64,000 nt of DNA from Cryptomeria japonica (taxonomy: Eukaryota > Streptophyta > Pinopsida > Cupressales > Cupressaceae): NCBI RefSeq assembly GCF_030272615.1, contig NC_081412.1, positions 40,292,791 to 40,356,790 of the forward strand. The letters run 5' to 3'. This document shows, piece by piece, positions 1 through 10,597 of this stretch; position 1 is the stretch's first letter; every line of letters starts with the position of its first letter. The notes under the pieces were generated by a model. That model did no database searches and was not told the DNA's origin. It saw only the letters and a list, made by a program, of their open reading frames with translations. A program made the translations under genes and the position numbers.

Positions 1-759
1 TCAAGTATTCAAGTATTCAAGTCTTCTTCATTCATCCATTGGCACAATATTACAACATTAATTTGCAAGCATGTGTGTGTGTTAGGGTTTTGTCATGTTA
101 CATGCCATTTCATGCAACAATTGTGATTACATTCAAGAAGCAAAGGGATCATCATCAACAAATTACAGATCTACAAGGTATACAATTTTATTATTTACAT
201 TTTAGCATTTGCAATTACTTTCTTTCAAGGTTGATTCCTCAACTGAGTTTTGACTAAGGAAAACCCCTATCCACAACCCTTCTCCCCTTCTTTTCTATGT
301 GTAGGTTCTAGGTGTGCAGTTGTATTTTCTGATTTGGACTCCACTTACAAAGGCGGAAAACCCCTTTTTGTTTTGCAGAGTTTTTGGAGGACCATGTACA
401 CTTTCACCACAATCACGACAAATTTTCTCCAAATTTGTAGGGTAGATTCTCATCAATCTAATTAGCTCATATCCGAAGTTACAATGTGATCCCAAACTAG
501 TAGCTCCACATCTCACTCATTTTCTCTCTGTGTTTCACATAGTCAACGAGTCAACTTTCCTATTTACAAAAGAGGGCACAAAACACTTCAACCCTTGCAA
601 TCCACTTGGAATTCACATCCTTGCCTCCCTTGGATTTGGATCTAGTGGATTCAAGCCCCTCTTTTGAATGTAATGTTTCCCCCAGGTGAATATCATCCTA
701 GTGACTTTCTTTTTCTCTCCTAGGTGGGGAGTCACTAGGGTTCAATTTTCCACTTTACA
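1..759 (+). repeat. Gypsy-1 5' LTR (3' part only)
   Basis: Base 1 aligns with about base 5380 of the 3' LTR, so about 417 bases of this LTR lie left of the window. It ends in TTTACA at 759, as the other copy does at 6136. Confidence 0.88.
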
Positions 760-762
760 TTT

Positions 763-780
763 TGGCGAACCCGATGTCTT
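763..780 (+). other. Gypsy-1 candidate primer binding site
   Basis: TGGCGAACCCGATG begins 4 bases after the LTR end. Position and the leading TGG fit a tRNA primer site; I cannot name the tRNA. Confidence 0.5.
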
Positions 781-1591
781 ACACATTAATTCTGATTTCT
801 CATTATTAGATCTAATTAATTACAATTTTCATTTCCAAGTTTGATCTATTTGTAAATTTTAGAGGTTAATGGCATAAAAAACCCTAAATTTTCATTTTAA
901 GAAAATTAAGCTTGTGAAGAGTAAAATTTTAATTACTTGTTTCAGATCTCATTTCTATTTCAAAATTGCAATTCAAATCTGTCTCTTTATTCTAAAAATT
1001 TAGTGGTTAAATAAAAAAACCTTAATTTTTGAGATTCTTTTATTTTCGACCATTGACTACAAATTTGACTGATCTAGACATCTCAAAATCAGTTGCTTTT
1101 TTTGGATTCCAAAATAATATCATAATACTTATAACTCTTGGAAAATTTTGAAAAAATTTGGTCGGACCGTGTGCAATTTCACCACGGTCCTTGACTTTTT
1201 TCCCGAAATTTTGGGACACGGAATTGACTATATTTTTCTGCTCAAATCCAGAAAATTAGCATACTTTATCAATTAATTAAAATTCAAATCTTAAATTAAT
1301 TTTCATAAAAAGGTCCTAATTTTAGATCTTCTTTTCCAACAAATTCATATTTTAATTAAGAGACTTTCTATGGCAATTAATAAATTGGATTTACTTGCTC
1401 TTTCGCATACGATTACATTGCTTTTTGCATATATTTACTACAATCATGTGTCGGATAAGAGTTTCTTTCATTTCCTATTACTCCTCTTTATTCATAGCGC
1501 TTGGTCATATTGTGTTGTTAGGATTTCCAAATTCTTTTCTTTTCAAATTAATCTCAAAGCTTTAATGTGTTAGTTTTGTTGTATTGTGGTG
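781..1591 (+). other. Gypsy-1 leader, no gene seen
   Basis: AT-rich untranslated leader between the primer site and the gag-like ORF. It has short open frames only and no recognisable motif. Confidence 0.6.
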
Positions 1592-2788
1592 ATGTTGTTA
1601 ACAAAATGCATTTCATATGTTAATCACTTAAAAGATTTTGTAGACCCTAAACTTAGAGATCCTAACACTTGTACCTCTCCTAGGGTATCTTGTGTGGATG
1701 AGATGAGAACTAATTCTTTAACCAATGATCTTTCTAAAAAAGAGCAATCATTGGAAAGTATTATGGACTCATCTTCTTCTTATACACATACCCTTGAGCA
1801 AGGGGGGCAAAATCAAAACATCAACAATCTTACATCTTTAGATCCTCCTTATTCTCCTAAGATATATCTTGAACATCAAAGTATATGTAGGGAGGATGAT
1901 GTCATGTGTTTTATTCATGACCTCTCCCCTCACATAGAAATAACTAAAAATAAGGTCTTAGATGATGAAGATCTTCCTCCCCAATCTTCCAAAAATAATA
2001 AGCTTGATAAAGGAAAAGAGATTGTCATTTCACATGATACTCCTTCTTCATCTACAAATCCTTTTCTTCCTACTTACACATCAGATTTCAAAGAAATTCA
2101 TGATCTTGTTCCTCCACCTGGTCATTTGCAACATTCTTATAGTCGTGGCTTTCATATAATTACAAAACAAAGTTTTAAAGGACAAAGAATTGGGAAATTT
2201 GAGCATGGAATACGTGTCCCTATAAATCCTCCCACACAAACTACTACAAAAGGCCTAGGAAGTGGTACCCCTCTTTCTATGGATGAATTCCTTAGGCTCC
2301 AAAACTTTAAAAACCATCTTCAAAGACAACAAATCGAAAGAGCCCATAAGAATGCTTCTTATTCAAATAATCCTTTTTGCTCATTTCACCAAACCTATGA
2401 TCACAATGATGATGATTTCCTTGATTTTCAAAAATCTATTCAAGATGGCATAGATAGTCGCAAAATTAGAATTTTGGATAATGAAACTTCTTCTCCTAAC
2501 AAACCCTCTCCTTTATGTCAAGGCGATATTTACCATCCCGACACATTAGCTGCAAGAATATATTGGAGATTGAAAGATGACAAGAACATTTCCTTTCCCC
2601 CTCAAAATAAAAACAAAAATCTTAAGCAAGTGAAACGTATTGAATATTGCATTTTTCATGATTCATATTCACATTCTCTTGGAAAATGTTACACATTTAA
2701 GAAATTTGTTCAACTACAATATGATCTTGCACAAATTTGTCTCATAATAGGTCTAGTTGTATTTCTTGGTAAAAACATAATGCCTTAG
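1592..2788 (+). CDS. Gag-like protein of Gypsy-1 with degenerate G-patch and a CHHC finger
   Basis: About 398 residues from the first ATG; two in-frame GTG codons just upstream are not convincing starts. The N-terminal half is Ser/Asn/Pro-rich and unstructured. Around residues 186-223 there is a degenerate G-patch: an aromatic-Ile start, IGK, a Gly-Ile pair, PI and a final GLG, in the same order and spacing as the G-patch of Gypsy-B near 25370-25490. Around residues 353-366 there is a C-x2-H-x4-H-x4-C finger, the same spacing as in Gypsy-B gag. Together these suggest descent from a Tat/Ogre-like gag-protease region that lost protease and pol. The frame is uninterrupted although the element is old, which may be chance or selection. 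Function beyond gag-like is unknown. Confidence 0.55.
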   Translation: MLLTKCISYVNHLKDFVDPKLRDPNTCTSPRVSCVDEMRTNSLTNDLSKKEQSLESIMDSSSSYTHTLEQGGQNQNINNLTSLDPPYSPKIYLEHQSICREDDVMCFIHDLSPHIEITKNKVLDDEDLPPQSSKNNKLDKGKEIVISHDTPSSSTNPFLPTYTSDFKEIHDLVPPPGHLQHSYSRGFHIITKQSFKGQRIGKFEHGIRVPINPPTQTTTKGLGSGTPLSMDEFLRLQNFKNHLQRQQIERAHKNASYSNNPFCSFHQTYDHNDDDFLDFQKSIQDGIDSRKIRILDNETSSPNKPSPLCQGDIYHPDTLAARIYWRLKDDKNISFPPQNKNKNLKQVKRIEYCIFHDSYSHSLGKCYTFKKFVQLQYDLAQICLIIGLVVFLGKNIMP

Positions 2789-4180
2789 CACTTCTTTTAC
2801 CTTCATGTCACTCTTCACCCTATGACATAACTAGCCCATTTAACGGGAGCTCTTTATCACTTGTGTTGGTATTGTTTCAATTTCACATACTTTGGGGCAG
2901 CAACATAAAGTCCATTTTCCTTATTCTTTGTATACAATTGCTTTGTCTTTGTGCATTATTCATTATTAGATCTCCTTTCTTGCATTGGGTTATTCTTATG
3001 TGAGCAGGTAATTGTTCTTTCATTTTCCACTTTGCTTAGATAGGAGTTTCTTTAATAAGTAATGCACCTCTTCTCTTTCTTTCATTCTCTTGGAAAATAT
3101 ATCTTTTCTATGGTTGTGATTATTCTCAAGCATGATATGCCTCCTTGCATGGAATGATCTCTTAAGAAGTGCATATTCCTTCCTTTAGAGAATTTATTCC
3201 ATTAAGAAGGAACATCACTTAAAAATAAACACCATTGAAAAATGTGTACCCATTTTCCCCTTGTCCTTCTTACTTCGAGGGCATATTTTCACTCTTATCC
3301 CTTTTTCTCTATCTCATGTATCATTATTTCCTTTAGGGGCTGCATTTTTCATATATGATTATTATTTTTATATGCTTAATCCCCCTTGAAGAATATGTGA
3401 TTCTTTTTGTCTCTTCCTATTCAGAGATTACCACTTCTTGAGACATGTATTTTACATATGCTAATGTCTTTCCTTCCATGCATTCATGCAAGTACATTGT
3501 GCATTTGATTATGTTTAATCTATCTCTAGAAGATTGTGTAAGTTCTTCTCATTGTCCCTACACTTGGGGGGAAATGATCCCTCTCTCTCTCTTTCTCTAG
3601 GGATCCACTTTTCCCTATTGAGTGGATGGTGTGATCTTTATTACTTGGTGCCATTCCTTGTGTGAAATTGTTGGTTGTTTGCTCAAGGGTTCTCTCTCAT
3701 ACAAGAGGTGTAAGTCCTTGAGTACAACCTCTTTTCCACTTGGTAATGTACATTTATGATAAATTCACCCATCTCTCTTGGGGATAAAAGTGAGTCATCC
3801 TTCATCAAGAATCCCTTTCACCTAACAATAGGAGGAAGTATTGAATTATTGTTCTCTTCTGCACTTTGTTTCTAGAAGATGTTATATTTGTCTAAGACAA
3901 CTCCTCTTGGAGGAATATGTCTTTTGAAAAAAGATCTCTTCTCCTCCAAGGATCACCTTTACACTTACAACAAGATATCTCTTTTCAACTACCTTGTCCT
4001 TGCTTGAAGAGTATTCACTCTCTTGCTTGGATTTATGACATTATTACATTGCAAATATCTTCTTTATGATGAAGGTAGGTATCTTTGTTTTACTTTCCTT
4101 AAGATATCAACATTAACCTATGTTGACATCTTAAGGGAGCGCATCCAAACTGCTGCTTTGTACTATATTTCTCTCGTGCA
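2789..4180 (+). other. Gypsy-1 3' internal region, noncoding
   Basis: Pyrimidine-rich sequence (many TTCTC and CTTTT runs) with stops in all frames and no pol motif. It may be degenerate element sequence. Confidence 0.5.
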
Positions 4181-4500
4181 TTGTACAGTGGGATATTCTT
4201 GGAACTAGAGGGCAGCCTCTTAGAGAAAGATGTCATCACTTTTCTTGTACAATGGATCATTCTCGAAACCAGAGCACAGCCTCTTAGAGTGAGATGTTGC
4301 CACTTCTTGTCCCTTGTACATTGGGTCATTCTCAGAACTAGAGCACAGACTCTTAGAGAGAGATGATGCTTCTTTTCTCTTGTATAGTGGGTTATTCTCA
4401 TAACTAGAGCAAGATGATGCTGCTTTTCTCTTATGCAGGGTGATTATTCTCGGAACCAGAGTAGAGACTCTTAGAGATAGATGTCATGCCTTTCTTGAAA
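4181..4500 (+). repeat. ~66-bp tandem repeat, five copies, in Gypsy-1
   Basis: The phrase TTCTCGGAACYAGAGC recurs at about 4195, 4260, 4328, 4393 and 4448, each followed by CTCTTAGAGAGAGATG and a T/C-rich segment. Units are about 64-69 bp and the last is shorter (about 52). Open frames crossing it on either strand are repeat artefacts. Confidence 0.8.
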
Positions 4501-4944
4501 CCTCTATTATACATTATATACAGGTTGTAGTGTACTCGGGCATGGACTCCTATGAGGCGCTTTGAACCTCACCTGCACACACATGCTTGAGGTTGGGGTG
4601 GAACTAACGGTGTTCTCACTCTCATCCCTTACATGGATCACCCAAACAAACTTCGAGGGATAGTTTTTCATGAGTATCGAGGTCTCTTCGGCTAGCTGGT
4701 TTGTCATCTTGTGTCTTATTTTTGTCGTGTGTCTTTTGCACTTTATTTTTGTTTTGTGTGTCTTGTTCCTTTTTTGTTTTGTGTGCTCTTGCATATGTTT
4801 GAGTGAGTTAAGATCCTAGGATTGGGGGCTTCTGTTCTTCAAGATTAGTGATATCTTATACTCCTTGTGGTATTTCTCTGCATCTCTCATCTTCATCTCT
4901 ATTTTGTTTACTTTACTGGGAGTACTGGCATAAGCCATACTTTG
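4501..4944 (+). other. Gypsy-1 pre-PPT region, no gene
   Basis: Untranslated 3' part of the element with several GTTTTGTGTG-like runs (4680-4800). Nothing else recognised. Confidence 0.5.
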
Positions 4945-4962
4945 GCTAAAGTGGGGGCTAAA
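4945..4962 (+). other. Gypsy-1 polypurine tract
   Basis: AAAGTGGGGGCTAAA lies directly before the TG of the 3' LTR, the usual plus-strand priming tract of plant Gypsy elements. Confidence 0.8.
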
Positions 4963-6136
4963 TGTAGTGTCTTATAATTGCAACCCTAGCAATTTTAACC
5001 ACATTTGAGGTCCTCACCTTGGCAGTGACATCCTCCTTCCTAACCAAGACCCCTTTTTTATATTTTCACCCTTGAAACCCTCCTTGTCTAGGCTCTATTT
5101 CTCCCTTAGACCTTGTCCGGGCCCCAAAAAAGGGCACGATAGGGGTGTGGCGCCCCTGTGTCCACTCCTTAGGGTGGCCCTAAGATGGGTTTGCCTAGTC
5201 CCCTATGCATAATTTGACCCTCGGGGTTTGCAATCCTCTTTGTCGGCCTTTGATGAATGAAAATTAATCCTCTGGGCATGCATAAAAGGGATTTGGTTTT
5301 CCCATTTTCAGAAGGAGAAAAACAGACAAGAGATACACTATAGGAGAAGTTCAAACTAGGCAACCTTCATCAATCATTATCAAGCATTCAAGCATTCAAG
5401 TCTTCTTCATTCATCCATTGGAGCAATATTACAACATTCATTTGCAAGCATGTGTGTGTTAGGGTTCTGTCATGTCACATTCCATTTCATGCAACACTTG
5501 TGATTACATTCAAGAAGTAAAGCAATCATCATCGACAAATTGCAGATCTACAAGGTATACAATTCCATTATTTACATTTCAGCATTTGCAATTACTTTAT
5601 CTCAAGGATGATTCCTGAACCGGGGTTTGACTAAGGAAAACCCCTATCCACGACCCTTCTCTCCTTATTTTCTATGTGTAGGTTGCAAGTGCACAACTTT
5701 ATTTTCAGATTTGGAATCCACTTACAAAGGCGGAAAACCCCTTTTCATTTCATGGATTTTTTAGAGCACCATGTACACTTTCGCCACAGTCCTGATGAAT
5801 TTTCTCCAAATTTGTAGGGCATATTCTTATCAATCTAATTATCTTAGATCCGAAGTTACAACGCAATCCCAAACTGGTAGCTCCTCATCTCACTCATTTT
5901 CTCTCTTTGTTCGACATAGTCAACAAGTCAACTTTCTTATTTACAAAAGAGGACAAAACACACTTCAACCCTTGCAATCCACTTGAAACTCACATCCTTG
6001 CCTCCCCTAGATTTGGATCTAGTGGATTCAAGCCCCTCTTTTGAATGTAAAGTTTCCCCCAAGTGAAAATAATCCTAGTGACTTCCTTTCTCTCTCCTAG
6101 GTGGGGAGTCACTAGGGTTCAATTTTCCACTTTACA
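4963..6136 (+). repeat. Gypsy-1 3' LTR (1174 bp)
   Basis: Runs from TGTAGTGTCT to TTTACA and matches 1-759 over its last ~757 bases. A TATA-like CATAAAAGG at about 5279 is a possible promoter box. Confidence 0.88.
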
Positions 6137-6290
6137 ATAGCAATATCATAATTTGACTTGTTGTGGAAAATATCTCATACTTATCAATTGATGAGAAAAA
6201 GGGGCTCTATAATGAATATTTCATAAGGCACAACACTTGTTTAAGGTTTTGCAAATGGGGTTGTAAGCTAACTGGATTTAACCTTGGAGG

Positions 6291-6369
6291 AAACTCCATG
6301 GTTAAGTGCACTTGAGTTGGAGTAGTACTGGGATGGGTGACCTCCAAGGAAGGCCCAATGCTTCACCTC
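6291..6369 (+). pseudogene. 5S rRNA-derived segment, copy 1
   Basis: From AACTCC through GGTTAAGTGCACTTGAG, GGAGTAGTACTGGGATGG, GTGACCTCC and a final CTTCACC, this follows the 3' two thirds of plant 5S rRNA, including the box A and box C promoter regions. The first ~40 bases of 5S rRNA are not recognisable. It is not a functional gene. Confidence 0.75.
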
Positions 6370-6681
6370 TATAGCATCTCCTAGATGTAATGAGTGCTAA
6401 GTGGAATATTCAATCTCATGAGAGATGGGTTCTTGTGAACCACTACTCATGAAACATGGGTCAACGAGTTTGACTCAAAAACTACATAGTTTAATCATGA
6501 TAGCAATATCATAGTTTGGCTTACTATGAAAAATATCTCCTACTTATCAAATCATGTGGAAAATATCTCCTACTTATCAATTGATTAACTAAAGGGGCTC
6601 TATAATGAATATTTCATAAGGCACAACATTTGCTGAATGTTTTGCAAATGGGGTTGCAAATTAAGAGGGTTTAACCTTGGA

Positions 6682-6745
6682 GGAAACTCAGTGTGGAGTA
6701 GTATTAGGATGAGTAACCTCTTGGGAAAGCCCAATGCTTCACCTC
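6682..6745 (+). pseudogene. 5S rRNA-derived segment, copy 2 (deleted)
   Basis: Same 5S-like stretch as at 6291, lacking about 17 bases that cover box A. It keeps GGAGTAGTATTAGGATG and CCTCTTGGGAAAGCCC, which is closer to true 5S at its 3' part than copy 1. Confidence 0.7.
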
Positions 6746-6876
6746 TATGAGCATCACCTAGATGCAATTAGTGCTATGTGGACCATTCATTCTCATGAGA
6801 GATGGGTTCTTGTGAATCACTACTCATGAAACATGGGTCAATGAGTTTGACTTAAAAACTACATTGTTGAATCATC

Positions 6877-8334
6877 ATAGCAATATTATAACCAAGTTTA
6901 TAACAAAACTTATATAAAAGTAGTACAATCGCAATATCCTTTCTCGCACTTTCAACATTGGTAAACTTATTCTATATGAGAACTAGAGAAACATCAATGC
7001 ACCACCTGACTAAAAGAGAAAGTGTGACTCTAACTAGTTAGATCCTTAAGTGATCAACTTGGTTTATGGCTTTTGTGCTTATAGTCCATCTGATATGGAT
7101 TTTACAGTGCTAAAAGAACCTTTCAATGCCATGGACTTGCATCTTTTTAAATTAGATTAATTTGTTGTTTTGTCTTCAAATTTAAAAATTCATAGTTCTA
7201 ATACTAACTTGTATGAATATGATAATCACCTATTAACTTTCATGTCAAACATCTTAAGTTGTTTTTCTAAGATTTATTTTAAGAACATTGTTTTTGGTCA
7301 TTTTAATTGTCAATTAATATCAACTCAAATCACAAGTGCATCTATGTTTAATCACATCAATATCAATTTAATTCTCAAGCCAACATTTTATAGTACTTGT
7401 TGTTATAGAACCATCTAGATAATGTTCAATCTACCAAAGTTAATACTCAACAAAAATAAATATTCAACATGTTGAAGGGCATCACATCCAAGATTGCTAC
7501 AATATAAATTATAACACTTTGAAGAATAAAGTATAGAACTTATTGTATAAACTCAATTATAGCTACTAGGAATTTTCAAGTTTTGATATTTTTGTGTATT
7601 GTCTAATTGAAGAGCTTTTTTAATTCAAAATCCCGCAATATGAAATGTAACACTTCAAAGGAGAAAAATATTGAGCTTATTGTATAAACTCAATTGTAGC
7701 TACTACAAATTTGTAGGGTCAAATATTTTGAGTCCGTATTTTCTTTGGAAGTTCATAAGATTGAACTTTTTGGATCAGATATTTATCAACAAATATAATG
7801 TATAATTGCTACAACATGAGTTGAAGCCTAAATTGAGCAATTATTTTCCTTTTATGAACATATTGAAATTCTTCTGGAAGAAAATAACTGAGTTTTATTT
7901 TTATTGATGTTTCAAGTTATAAGGAGCAATTTAAAATATTAATACAAATAAGACTTAGACAATTCATTTCAATAGCATTTTTCATATTGCCTTATAAATT
8001 CATTATTTCCTTTGCAATCATAATTTAAAAAAATAAAAATTGATTAGAGATTTATAATTGAAACTATTTATATTCTATGTAGGTGATCACTAAGTTGATC
8101 TTGTAAAAGTTTTAGTTTTTCTACCATGACCTTGCTAGAAATTGTCAATCTAGTTTCCAAACTTCATGTGTAATTAGAGTTTTTTACTATTTTTTAAGGT
8201 AAAATAAATCTTTTATTGTGGAAAATTGACAGTTTACACAGAGCTTATTTACTATTTTCTAGGGTAATCTATATATTTTATTGTATGGAAAATTGAGACA
8301 ATAATAAATAGTATGCATGAAGTAAGGCATGTCT
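6877..8334. other. AT-rich spacer without a recognised gene
   Basis: Long AT-rich sequence with no convincing ORF. One imperfect direct repeat is visible: a stretch around ACTTATTGTATAAACTCAAT at 7536 recurs at 7676 with TTGTAGCTACTA following in both. Confidence 0.5.
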
Positions 8335-9840
8335 TTTATTAAGGTAAAAGCAGGTTTTGAGGGGACCCGAAACCTCGTACAACAGGTTTAAGAGGACCCG
8401 AAACCCCCTGGATAAACTGACATCTAGAACCCAACAAGAAACAACTGATCAAAGGATATACAAAGATTCCATACAGTCAACCTCCATAGAAACGCCAACC
8501 AAAGGACAACAATAAACATTACAAATCAGGTTGGACCAAAGCAAAGAGACAAGACTCTGAGGGTTTTGACTAGCTCCCACAACCAAAGAAGAGGGTTTTA
8601 AATAGGCTCCCACAACATGAAAAGCACCAAGGGTTTTGACAGACACCCACAACCATATGAGAGGATTTTAACTAGGCTCCTACAGCCTGACATTAGGTAC
8701 CCAAACCCAATACACCTTAACCAAAAACAAGAACCAAAAGAGACCAAGGTGTGCCCTTTAAAACTAGCACCAATCACTTGGTTAGCCAAAAAAATAACTA
8801 ACTGAGGAGGTTTTTTACTGGCTCCCTCAACCAAGAGGACATGAACATGGCTGAAAACATAGAGCTCTCCACAATCACCACCTCAATAGGGATCAGAGGA
8901 GAGTGAAAAATACAAATCACATACTCTGCCATCAAAATCATGAAGTGCTTAAAAATGGGTTTTGCCAGGCTCCCATAACCTGATCATTTGGGTTTTAAAA
9001 GGCTCCCACAAATAGAAAGGGGTTTTGACTAGCTCCCCAAACCACAGAAACTAGGTTTTACCTTGGCTCCCAAAACTAGAGATGTAAACAAGGAACTACA
9101 CACCAAGAACTTCTCCCCAGAGACACTCTTGGAACCTTCAGCAGGTTAAATCTCCACCTCTATAGGAGACTGGGTCAGCTCAATAGACCAGGATACAAAA
9201 AACCAAAGAGCGGGAGCACATAGAGGGAGAAGACAGTCTGCAAGAACAACAGTTGTAGTCATAAAAAGGAGGAAAAATCCATTCCATGAACAAGCTCCAA
9301 CATAGCTCCCAACCAATAAACTGCAGGACACAAAAGACCAAGGCACCATAACAACTACCTCAGCCACAAAGCCATCTAAAATCCAAAACTTGGCCTCTGA
9401 CCCACAACCAGAATAGGGGGCACAAGATAAAAGAGCAGACAGAAAGGGTTCCCCAAAAATGCTCTGCCAGGAACAAATCCCAACAACAAGGATGCAACTA
9501 ACAGACCGAGTGAAGAGTCTCAACCGCACCGTTGTGTGAGAGAAAACCCCACTCACAGAGGCCACATCCGCTACCACCCAAAAACTCTTCCCCACCAAAG
9601 AAACCCCAAACTCGACCGAAAGAGGGAAGATGAGCTGGGAGTAGCAACCAAAACCAACCCGAACATAGCTGCCAAACACAACAAAGTGAGCCATATAAGC
9701 AATCGCAGAAAGGAGGAAGAGGATCCAACAAGGCCCGCACCTAGTGCAGGGCCAAAGGCACATAGGTGACCAAATCCTTGCCTCAAAGAAGCTCAAGAGA
9801 AAGATGTGAAGTCCGATCTAAGGCTCAGAAAAATAGGCCC
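8335..9840 (-). mobile_element. LINE-like 3' region, 5'-truncated (minus strand)
   Basis: Read on the minus strand, the region ends with GGTTTCGGGTCCCCTC, AAAACCTGC and TTAATAAAAG near 8335, which resembles the 3' ends of plant L1-type LINEs. Upstream a phrase like GGGAGCC-n-AAAACCC recurs about eleven times. An open frame of about 205 codons (ATG at 9763, stop at 9146) is rich in hydrophobic residues and matches nothing I recognise. No endonuclease or RT motif is visible. Copia-A is inserted just beyond its upstream side (TSD at 9856). The LINE call is a family impression. Confidence 0.35.
8348..9080 (-). repeat. Dispersed GGGAGCC...AAAACCC mini-repeat (~11 copies)
   Basis: Plus-strand copies of GGGTTTT-n-GGCTCCCACAAC or close variants start near 8348, 8383, 8561, 8592, 8631, 8664, 8807, 8958, 8990, 9022 and 9053. 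Each can form a short GGG/CCC stem. Confidence 0.7.
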
Positions 9841-9855
9841 ACCTAGCACTGAGAA

Positions 9856-9860
9856 ACAAC
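9856..9860. repeat. Target site duplication of Copia-A, left (ACAAC)
   Basis: Exact match to 48440-48444, immediately outside the two LTR ends. Confidence 0.85.
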
Positions 9861-10426
9861 TATTGGCATTTGCATGAAGATTTCATTAATGAAATGTTAT
9901 ATTGTCATTGATGTCAATTAATTGGTAATGATGTTGTTATAATGTTGTTTTCTAAATGGTAGGAAGAACTAGTGAAGGGAACTGCAAATAGTAGCTGAAT
10001 TTGTGGAGGTATCCGATATTACTATGAAATGGAGAGATGAAACGGTAAACCCTACCTGTTGATATGATAAACCTTAACCGATGAAGTTTGGTGAATTGGT
10101 TGTGATGGTTTATGATCAAATGATGAGCGGTAATGATTATGCCACATATGCATGTTGTATGAGAAGAGTTTCAAATGGTTTTTGGTGCATAGAGATAATG
10201 GTTTTTATCTTGGAAATGAGCAAGTTCATTGCATGTAATGGAAACCTCGTGATGAGTTATAGATTTCAAAGAAGCGGTGATCAAGGAGCGGTCAAGGTTA
10301 TCTTGAATGATGTGTAGTGATTGTTATGTAATCCAATGGTCATACTTGAACCGATTTGTTTGTAATCACTATGAGAGAATTAGGTTTGTGACGTGTTATC
10401 GACCTATTGCTTTGTTTATAAGGTCA

Positions 10427-10433
10427 ATGAGTT
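10427..10433 (+). promoter_or_regulatory. TATA-like box of Copia-A 5' LTR
   Basis: TATAAGG followed by TCAATG. The same box sits at the same LTR position in Copia-A 3' LTR (47556), Copia-D (39633, 45497) and Copia-E (61511). Here Gypsy-B separates it from the body of Copia-A. Confidence 0.5.
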
Positions 10434-10592
10434 ATTTTGTTAAAGAGTTGGCAATTTATAGTTGAGAGTAAGAGACTATGGTTGCTGAACCAGATGATGT
10501 ATGTGCAATATGTGTAAAGGCAAATATGAGCATTGAAAAGATCTGAACAAGCAAGTGTAGTGCTATTCAAACATATCAGCAAACCCCTATTG

Positions 10593-10597
10593 TTTTC
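10593..10597. repeat. Target site duplication of Gypsy-B, left (TTTTC)
   Basis: Exact match to 35271-35275. Confidence 0.9.

Larger units (their letters stand above)
1..6136 (+). mobile_element. Gypsy-1: Ty3/Gypsy-type LTR retrotransposon lacking pol, left end cut by window
   Basis: Two long direct repeats (1-759 and 4963-6136) flank an internal region of about 4.2 kb. The 3' LTR starts with TG just after a polypurine tract and ends with CA; the 5' LTR ends at the matching position and is followed by TGG, the usual first bases of a primer binding site. The only long ORF (1592-2788) is gag-like. No reverse transcriptase, RNase H or integrase motif is visible, so the element is non-autonomous or has lost pol. 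By eye the first 180 bases shared by the LTRs differ at about 8%, so the copy is old. The target duplication cannot be tested because the left end lies outside the window. Confidence 0.85.
6137..6876 (+). repeat. Two tandem 5S-rRNA-derived repeat units (363 and 377 bp)
   Basis: Both units start with ATAGCAATATYAT (6137 and 6500); a third start at 6877 breaks off. They share sequence throughout, including a 5S-like segment, GAGAGATGGGTTCTTGTGAA and CATGAAACATGGGTCAA. Unit 2 has a local duplication of AAAATATCTCCTACTTATCA and a deletion inside the 5S part. 5S-derived sequence in a terminal repeat is the hallmark of Cassandra-type TRIM elements, but I see no internal domain with primer site between the units, so a degenerate 5S spacer array is also possible. 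Gypsy-1 appears inserted at the start of unit 1. Confidence 0.65.
9861..10597 (+). repeat. Copia-A 5' LTR, first part
   Basis: Matches 46997-47740. The terminal TG has become TA. It stops at the exact insertion point of Gypsy-B; the paralogous uninterrupted site is at about 47735 (GTTTTCTGACAATTACA). Confidence 0.88.

Noticed and set aside
4099-4401. 100-codon minus-strand ORF with Cys/Arg repeats
   Set aside because: It is the 66-bp tandem repeat read through; no independent coding evidence.
6291-6745. Functional 5S rRNA gene
   Set aside because: The first third of 5S rRNA is missing or unrecognisable and copy 2 lacks box A.
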